Shown one piece after another: positions 57,019 through 64,000 of a DNA stretch of 64,000 nucleotides. A program made the translations under genes and the position numbers. Location of the stretch: NCBI GenBank assembly GCA_020466095.1, contig CM035809.1:24750455-24814454 (forward strand). Direction: 5' to 3'. This stretch comes from Chlorops oryzae (lineage: Eukaryota; Arthropoda; Insecta; Diptera; Chloropidae). The number at the start of each line of letters is the position of its first letter. Position 1 is the first letter of the stretch. Under the pieces are notes generated by a model, which was not told where the DNA came from, did not search any database, and worked only from the letters and a program-made list of their open reading frames with translations.

Positions 57019-60000
57019 AAAAACAAAAAAAACAGTTTTAAATCAATTCCATTATGAGTTAAGCTCGAAAAGAAGCATTTCATCCCCAAAGGATCCAAAT
57101 CCAATAACATTCCGGTTACTTTTTGATCAACCATTCAATGCAATTTAATTTGTTTATGTAATGTTGCAATGTCTTATCGACAAAACCCCCCATCGCGCTC
57201 CTCCAAGCACCTGAAAGCGATTTCGAGGATTCCCCGAAAATGGACTTTTAATTAAAAATGAAAAAAAATTAAATCCAAAAATTCTGATCAGCTTCAAAGT
57301 GCACCAACAACAACAACAACGACAACGACACTATTAAAAGTTCGCACAACTACCAACAAAATAGACGACGACGATGACAACTGGACTTCGTCAGCGAATT
57401 TTTTCGTTTTAATGGAGCAACGCGTGGAGCGATCGAAGCAACATCATCAAAAAAAAAGACAACAGCAACAACAAAAATATGAACGAGCAAAGAAACAAGA
57501 AGCAAAAAAAAAACAAAAAAAAAATACAACTTTACAATAAAAATGAATGGGGAAAGAGAGGTGGTTATGCGAAAGGAAGACTAGGAGAGGAGCGTGGTAT
57601 TGGCGTGGCGCAGCAAGAGCGAAAGAGAACGCGAACGCGAACGATAGAGAGCTAGCGAAATGCTTTCAAAAATCAAAATATCGAGGGGGACGAAGACCAA
57701 AATCCGGTGAAATAGCGACGAAGAAAAACGATGAATTGTTGCCTTTTATTATTTTCTCTTCTTCATTTGCTTCATTGATTTGTCGCTGTTGTTGCTGCTG
57801 CTGCCTGTTGTTATTCAATACACTTAGTTGTAAGTTTGTTGTTGTTGTTGTTGTTACTGTTACTGATCATTTTGCACACAAAGTCGTGAAGGTAATTTCT
57901 AGGAAAATTTCCTCGAACACAAGAAAAGAGAAAGAAAGAAAAAAAACGAAAAACTGGCATTACTCCTAGATTTATGCAATAGTTTCAGCAATTTTGGCGC
58001 CATTTTTTGTTGTTGCCTCCCCTTCTTCTTCTTCGCTTTTTTCCCCCTTGTCGCTGTCAACTTTCGCATTTAATGCAAGGAAAAGGAATAATGCTTCCTT
58101 CAAGCATTAATGAACATTGGACAAGGGTTTTTTTTTGGTCTGTAGAAGACACTATTCTTCTTCCTCCTCTTCCGACTCGTCATCTTCTTCTTATTATAGT
58201 GTTTAGTAGGAACCAATACACATGTATCGCTTTGCTTGCACGAACGAACACAATGACTTTAACGTCAAGATAACATCAGCAGCAGCAGCAGCAGCAGTAG
58301 AAACAACACAACAACAACAAAAAGAGAATGAAAAGAAGAAAAAAAAAAACCGAAGTGGGCGATATGGAGCCCTCCACACATACACCATATTCGAGCACGT
58401 TTTTCATATAGTAAATATCGGGCGATTTCGATGAAACAAATGTCAAATTGAAGCTTGAACTTTCAACTTTAATATTCACTTAAAATTTCATTCGAATTGT
58501 TTGTACTTCTTGCCGTAAATCGCACCTTTTTCGGTTGTATCTCAAAAGAGCACGTCACGCATTGAGAGCGATGATGATGATGATGGTTTTTCTTCTGTCA
58601 AGTGTTTTTTTTTTTTTTTTTGTAATTTTTTTATTAAAAAGTCATTATTTTTCTTTAGCTATAAATGGCAACTGGCGGTCATTTCTATTGTCAGTCCGAT
58701 TTGAACAAAATATACTATACGAAGCAAATGTCTAAAAACCCGAAAGCCGATTCACTCGCTCACTCTTTCATTCAAATTTCTGTGACTTATTCATTCTGAA
58801 GTCGCGTAGTCGTTGTCGCCGTCGTCGTCGTCGTCTGTCTGTCCGATTGGTTCGTCGGTTTGTCTGCCTGTCATCGCACACGTTTGCGTTTTTCCGAAAG
58901 AGACCTGCGAATGTAAAATCGACAAAATTCACATGTCTTTTTCGAAAACAAGAAACACACCAAAAATTGAACCACACGCACTCTATAATAATTCATTTCG
59001 AACTCACACGTCCATGGAATCCACGCTGAACCAATTTTCCCAATACCGCATTTGATGTTAAATTTTTCGATTTCAAGCCTAGACTGGCGATTTTTCCCCA
59101 ACGTTCTCTTAACGGCGAGTAGATGTAGTAGCAAGTTGCTGCAGCACGCACGCAGGAGAAGCACAGAAAATAATACAAAAAAAACAGAATGAAAAAAAAA
59201 ACCAGAAACCAAACCGAGAAAGTCGAGAAACGAACAGAGCACACACAGAAAAAAGGCACACACTATATGGCAAGGCAAAATACGAAAAAAAACCGTCTCC
59301 GGTATTCTATTCTTCTTTCGTTGTTTCTTGTCATTCTTTTACAATATTTTCGAGTTTCGAAAAATGCGCGAAAAGCAACAACTCCAACGGTCATATGTTG
59401 TCTTCCCCCCGACCCGCACACCCTTCAAAAAAGACCGAGAAAAAAGCCCAACCCAAAAAAAGAAAGACCGAAAAAACCCACAACAGCGAAAAGAAAAAAA
59501 GTTCAACGAGCCTGCGATTACCATTTTCACTTTAGTCCCAAACTAAACGCTTCCAATCGACCGATCTTCAACTTCCCAATCATTCAAATTGTATTCCCAA
59601 CTCTTTACTTACTCATGAGCATGCGAAAAATTCACTTTTCCCCGGATATTCGGCTAACTTTTTTGCGGGCGATTGAAATTCTTTTCCGTTCGGTAAATTA
59701 TCACCGTATCACAAAATTGCAACGAAGTCGAAATCATATGTTCGAAAGGAACACACATCGAAAAGAGAACCCGAGCAAAAACAACAAAACCAAAACAACA
59801 ACAAACAAATATCATTTTGTTGTTGTTTACCATTTTGACATTTGTCAAAACTCGCTCGCTTTCATGTGAGATGATAGTCAATTCGCTACCATTCGGCTTC
59901 AATAGGTGCGAGTGCGATGGCAATGGTATTGAATCGAACAGCTGTTTATGTTAGCAGTCCCGTCATCGAATGCTGCCACTCTTTTTTCGTACTGCCATGT

Positions 60001-60334
60001 AAAGTAAGAGTTTAGCAAGGGCAATAACCAAATGATGTCGTGTTGGCGCGTATTGCGATTTGAGTGGCAGCATCGAACCAGATAGATGGTCAGCTGGTGG
60101 TTAACAGCTGACGATGGTTTGTTTATGTTCGAAAAATGAGAAGAAAAAAAAACAATTTTCTTTTTTGTAGGTTACTTTTGGCCGGCGTGAGTATTGTAGT
60201 AGATTTTGAGCGGGAAGAAAAGGAAGAGTAGTAGTAAATTTCAAAGTGGGTATAATTAGCTTAGGGAAAAGGGAAGAAATGAAATTTGACAATTGAATTT
60301 AAATTTCTTGAGGTTTTCTTAAATATATGTTAAC
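57019..60334. other. Non-coding stretch with many CAA/CAG/GTC simple repeats
   Basis: Includes ACAACAACAAC (57309-57327), (CTG)n and GTTGTT (57786-57856), CAG repeat (58279-58296), GTC repeat (58811-58834) and poly-A/T runs. It is typical of fly 5' UTR or intronic DNA. The frames (57547-57969, 58222-58434, 59189-59869) are Lys- or Cys-rich readings of these repeats. The best promoter-like spot is listed separately. Confidence 0.4.
59937..60111. promoter_or_regulatory. Cluster of CAGCTG E-boxes and inverted TGCTGCCACTC
   Basis: AACAGCTGTT at 59937, CAGCTGG near 60091 and AACAGCTGAC at 60104 surround a nearly symmetrical pair: TCGAATGCTGCCACTC (about 59967) and GAGTGGCAGCATCGA (about 60063). 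The E-box words match the fly core-promoter type. The inverted layout could mark a divergent promoter, or simply the arms of an old foldback element. No flanking gene was identified. Confidence 0.25.
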
Positions 60335-60450
60335 CCTCCTATTCATAATCAAATTTTTAATTTAAATCATTGTTTAAAATCAGTTTTTTTAATGGAAATT
60401 TGACATTTAAACAATGATTTAAATTTAAAATTTGATTATGAATAAGGAGG
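60335..60450. mobile_element. Foldback MITE CCTCCTATTCATAATC
   Basis: CCTCCTATTCATAATCAAAT at the left, and its inverse ending AATAAGGAGG at the right, differ by one base gain. Arms run on through 'atttaaatcattgtttaaa', so the whole 116 bp forms one hairpin with a loop near 60375-60405. Flanks are TAAC and TAAG. Non-coding; family unassigned. Confidence 0.8.
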
Positions 60451-60462
60451 TAAGATTTTATA

Positions 60463-60650
60463 TACAATGAAAATCGGTTATAACGATGTCGAAGGGACCA
60501 GCAAAAATCCATCATTATAACCGATAACCGGTATATCCGGTAACAGAAATTCATAAGAATTAGAATAGCGAACCAAAATTGAACTAAAATGTTCATCGCT
60601 ATAACCGATAATCGTTATAAGCGGTATCGTTATAACCGATTTTTAATGTA
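60463..60650. mobile_element. TA-flanked pogo-like MITE with TATAACGAT arms
   Basis: The left end is TACAATGAAAATCGGTTATA and the inverted right end TACATTAAAAATCGGTTATA. TA lies at both borders. The phrase GGTTATAACGAT is followed by GTCGAAGGGACC on the left arm, and 'ataaccgata' words repeat several times in the middle. 188 bp. Fits the Tc1/mariner, pogo/Tigger pattern. No coding frame. Confidence 0.85.
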
Positions 60651-61131
60651 ATTAATTTTTTTTTTAATTTTTTCCAAAATTCATTGATTTAATGAGATTC
60701 ACGAAATTTTATTTATGAAAAATCGAAGCAAGGTCCCTTAGTTCTTAAAAACGGCATTTCATATTAGGAAATGGTTTAAGGAACTCTTCGGATATGAGCA
60801 CCATGGAAAAGGTACAAGAAAAATTATCAAAAGCGTTGGATTTTAACCACTAGAATTCCCGAATATAATCCCAGGAATTGCGCATTAGAACATTCTTTGA
60901 AAAAATTATCAGCTCCATTCGAAATATTTCCGGCCAATTTTGCCCTGCGAATTTGAAAGAAAATTTCTCCCATTCTAAGCACATTGGGAAGGGAATATAA
61001 AGGGAGCAGGAAAGGTAGGAACTAAGAACACTTCCCTTTTTCGGCGAAAAAAAAATTCTATAAAAAAACTCCCGGGGAATAATCATTTAGAATAGGGCTA
61101 TATATGGTTAATTTTGAATGTATTTATTTTT
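60651..61131. other. AT-rich non-coding spacer
   Basis: Nothing recognised. Confidence 0.4.
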
Positions 61132-61421
61132 AGTACTTTTGTTAGACTTTAGTACTTTTTAGTACACTTTAGCACACTTTAGTACAAATTTAGGACATTA
61201 TCATTTTGTACTTTTTGGTTAGACTTTAGTACTTTTTAGTACACTTTAGCACACTTTAGTACAAATTTAGTACATTATCATTTTGTACTTTTTGGTAGAC
61301 TTTAGTACTTTTTAGTACACTTTAGCACACTTTAGTACAAATTTAGTACATTATCATTTTGTACTTTTTGGTAGACTTTAGTACTTTTTAGTACACTTTA
61401 GTACAAATTTAGTACATTATC
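61132..61421. repeat. 76-bp tandem array, 3.7 copies
   Basis: 'tagactttagtacttttta' lies at 61143, 61220, 61296 and 61372 (periods 77, 76, 76). Each unit is itself made of TTTAG(T/C)AC words about 10 bp apart, so the 76-mer grew from a 10-mer. The last unit lacks one of these sub-words. Very similar copies, so recent. Non-coding. Confidence 0.93.
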
Positions 61422-61494
61422 GGTTGAAAAATATTCAAATTTTTTATGCTTATAACAATAGAGATCATATATCCAAGTTCTCCCTTTTATATTA

Positions 61495-61701
61495 TGGTTG
61501 GTTAGTATGGCTGCCACCATGATGGGTGACACACTTAGGCTCCACATGGGCCCGTTGTGATACCACGAAAAATGGGGAAAACAAACAAGAACTGAAACCG
61601 AAAAATGACACAACTAACATCCACGTCCGAGCTGGGTATTGAGCCCGGAGCCTCTCGCATCGCAAGTTGGCATCTCAACCAACTACGACACGAAGACCGA
61701 C
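61495..61701 (-). mobile_element. tRNA-derived SINE, copy B, with 13-bp target duplication
   Basis: Same family as copy A at 44329-44512, read on the minus strand. A-box TGTCGTAGTTGG (plus 61679-61690) and B-box GGCTCAATACC (plus 61635-61645). Shared body 'ttttcgtggtatcacaacgg', and an end in which plus-strand TGGTTGGTTAG forms the 3' tail (CTAACCAACCA in element sense). Perfect 13-bp direct repeats CCCTTTTATATTA lie at 61482-61494 and 61702-61714, as expected for target-primed reverse transcription. No poly-A tail. Confidence 0.9.
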
Positions 61702-61714
61702 CCCTTTTATATTA

Positions 61715-64000
61715 CTATTAAATGAGAATATTTTACTTATCATTTTGGACTCTTTTCTGGACCCTTATTGGCAATTTTCTTTCTGTAGCTAATCCACGCT
61801 TGTTTTCCTTGTAATACCTACTTCAATGCATTATACTTCCGGTATAAAAAAATACTCTTTATTGAGAATTTATTTTCTTGACCTTTACGTAACTTGAAAG
61901 GCATGACATAATTCTGAGAGAAATGCTTCTAAGAGGGATTCATATATCAGAGAACTTATATAAACACCCAATTTCCCTGTTATCAAGATCAAATGTGGTA
62001 TTGTCTCGAAAATTATTTAATTCCTTTGGATCGTATGCAGGTCCAGAGGGTCCACATGACTTAATTCGACACATCTTTAAATGTCGATCAAGGAATTTGA
62101 AAATTCTCTGTGGAGCTAGGGTAACCTTATTTCTTGGGGATATACTTTTACTGGGGCCCAACATTTAAGTGAAAAATCACCTCGGAAAGTGTTTCAGGAT
62201 CTTAGCCACAGCTCCCCTGCAAGACATGCCTACCCGAAACACTAATACAGTTGTAAAAAATTTTATAAACACTAATACAAATAAAATAAAAAGTTTAGGG
62301 TATGATATGAGTGAGAGGGAGTAGGATAAAAGCCTTTGTTAAATTACGTATGCGTAAAAGAGACGGCTGATGTAAGCGGCTTTGTGTTATGCAAAAGTGA
62401 AGTTTTTTCATGCTACAAATACCGACTACTTGCTAAGAATTTTTTTTGGACTAGATGAAGTATCACTATGGAATAAAAATTGTTATGTCGAAAGAATTTT
62501 TTTTGGATCTGCAGCTCTTTACAGAATATTATCTTTTTTCACAGCATTACTTAATTTTGATGCTAGCCCTAAAATATTCTACCGGTAGTCTTGCCAGATA
62601 GTAATACCTCTTCTCAAAGTAATGCCTGAGGGGTTCTTCCATGAGGCTTTCCATACACCTACCTAAAAGGCTGCCTGATAATACTACTGATATATACGTG
62701 ATGTCTAACGAATTTTGTTGTTAATAGTATAGTGGGTATTTCACTCGTGAAACAGTCAGTATGCCTACCATGAAAAAGCAAGACAACTGTATGTCAAAAC
62801 ATATGCGAGTGTTCATATGAAAGAAAAGGATAAATTCTTACACGTACATTTGTTACAGGTAGTTTTTTCACACTGCCCTTAAGGAGCTAATAGAATCTTT
62901 TTCATATTGATTACCAAAAAGTATAGTTAGCGCTATTAGTTAAATCTCCTGGTAATTAACAGGTAGTGTGTTTGCATGGTCGGTGGTCCTTTAAATCCCA
63001 TTTTGTAGCTCTCTTCGTAAGGATTACAATTTCCTTATTTTACACTGATTAAGATTGAAGGCGTACACTCAATCGATAGTATCCGTATCACAAGGAAGTA
63101 GAATGGGACTACTCCGATTCGATTAAAGATGAAAAACTCTGGTCTAAACGTAATATGGGTCCACCCAAAATTGTGGTTTTTTTTGTAGCCATCTTTTAGG
63201 GCGGCGCAGGGAAAATAATTTCCCGGGAGTTTATTTTCAATAGAGCCCTTTTCTGTAACCCTTGTAATTCCCAGTGGAACATTTCGATTGTGTAACACTA
63301 ATTAAAGACCATTTCTCCCTTAAATCTCTAAAAAAATTTTCCCATATTTGAACACGAAAAATCCCTTTAAAAAAAATATGTCAAATCATTTAGAGTGTTG
63401 CCCATTCCCGATTTTGTAAGAGATTACTTTTCTATTTTATTATTTCCTCTTCGCACTCGTTGACTCAACAATCGGTAATTCCGATCATAAAATGAGAGAG
63501 AAGAGAATTATGGAACTCGCCAAATTGAATTCGAATTTCCCCAACAAGTTTGTTGGTGTCGATGAGGGGGAGGAGACGTCGGCGGGGGGAAGTTTCGTTA
63601 AGGTGTAGCCACTTTCATGGGGAAGTGCGATCGTCATCGACGAGGTCAGCTGTGTGGGCTTTCGGTCTTCTGCTTTCTTTGCTCGTTCTCCTCATTGCTT
63701 TCTGGTCGTTTTGATTTTTTTTTTTTTTTGTCTTTGAAATTTGCTTTGCGCTGTTTTCCCCCGACTAACGCCAAAACTTGGCGGGAAAATTTTTTATTGT
63801 TCTTATCTCCATTCCTCTAGTTTATTTGTTGTTCTCCATACGAATTCGTTATGTATGCATGTATGGCTTTGGCCGGAAAATCGGTCATTGCCATAGACTG
63901 GAGCCGATGAGTGGGGTACGTGATGGTCGAGCCAACGAGTAGTTGTTGTTATTGTAAATTTTGTTGCTGTTAATTATGTACTGTTATGAGTAATTTGTAT
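61715..64000. other. Non-coding stretch to window end
   Basis: AT-rich to about 63400, then GC-richer with 'gaggggg' and T-runs to the end. Both strands are open at 61923-62168 and neither resembles a known protein. GC-rich text with 'gttgttgtt' (63943-63951) at the end may be another 5' UTR-like islet. No element with clear ends found. Confidence 0.4.

Noticed and set aside
57547..57969. 140-codon frame with poly-Cys and poly-Val
   Set aside because: These runs come from CTG and GTT repeats; no conserved domain.
59189..59869. 226-codon Lys/Arg/Thr-rich frame
   Set aside because: A-rich sequence with few stops; no domain, no splice or promoter support, and an overlapping alternative frame.
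1..64000. CRISPR arrays, bacterial operons, phage genes
   Set aside because: Tandem arrays here have no unique spacers of constant length, and composition, introns-like DNA and SINEs mark the window as animal nuclear DNA.

Overview
The window looks like AT-rich, non-coding nuclear DNA of a higher fly (Diptera, probably Cyclorrhapha). Three things point there: an intact cytoplasmic dynein light chain of the Tctex1 (DYNLT) type whose wording is closest to the fly form I know; a repeat at 40402-41240 carrying the 'gacagacggacatggctaaa' tract that recurs in fly genomes; and many CAA/CAG, GA and CT simple repeats. I cannot name the genus.

Gene content is very low. The only gene I can support firmly is the single-exon dynein light chain at 49745-50074 (+), with an E-box type promoter motif about 40 bp upstream and a possible ATTAAA signal downstream. 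A possible first coding exon (acidic N-terminus, splice donor) at 16936-17014 and a possible terminal exon at 6801-7025 (-) are weak. Most other long open frames are simple repeats read through, or both-strand coincidences. GC-richer islets near 4.1-5.1, 16.9-17.3, 24.9-25.4, 36.2-36.9, 41.3-43.1, 46.9-47.2, 57.3-60.1 and 63.4-64.0 kb may be 5' UTR or intronic regulatory DNA of large genes, but I cannot prove it.

The rest is a dense record of small non-autonomous mobile elements and tandem arrays. I count about two dozen foldback (MITE-like) elements: TA-flanked Tc1/mariner-pogo-like copies (5202, 28193, 53063, 60463; also 37148 and 51244), hAT-like copies with 8-bp duplications (10084, 26667), a 9-bp duplication element (55857), TTA-flanked Harbinger-like (56290), TTAA-flanked piggyBac-like (53799, 56762), 3-bp-flanked families (12574, 18987, 27781 and 50572), and three elements with CCC(A/T)GC...GC(A/T)GGG-type ends (19876, 34146, 38751). 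Two of these last three carry a tRNA-like Pol III promoter module followed by a T-run. Two copies of a tRNA-derived SINE lie at 44329 and 61495; the second has a perfect 13-bp target duplication. No transposase or reverse transcriptase is visible, so all depend on enzymes encoded elsewhere.

Tandem arrays, left to right: CTAT microsatellite (83-957), CTCACT array (8100-8850), T/A-rich low complexity (13370-13930), GA tract (15590-16205), 36-bp array (17950-18390, decayed to 18960), 254-bp TCCGAAAT satellite (21020-22461), degenerate GATC minisatellite (23275-23545), second GA tract (24175-24790), 113-bp array (30300-31310), AT-rich array split by an insertion (33290-35240), and 76-bp array (61132-61421).
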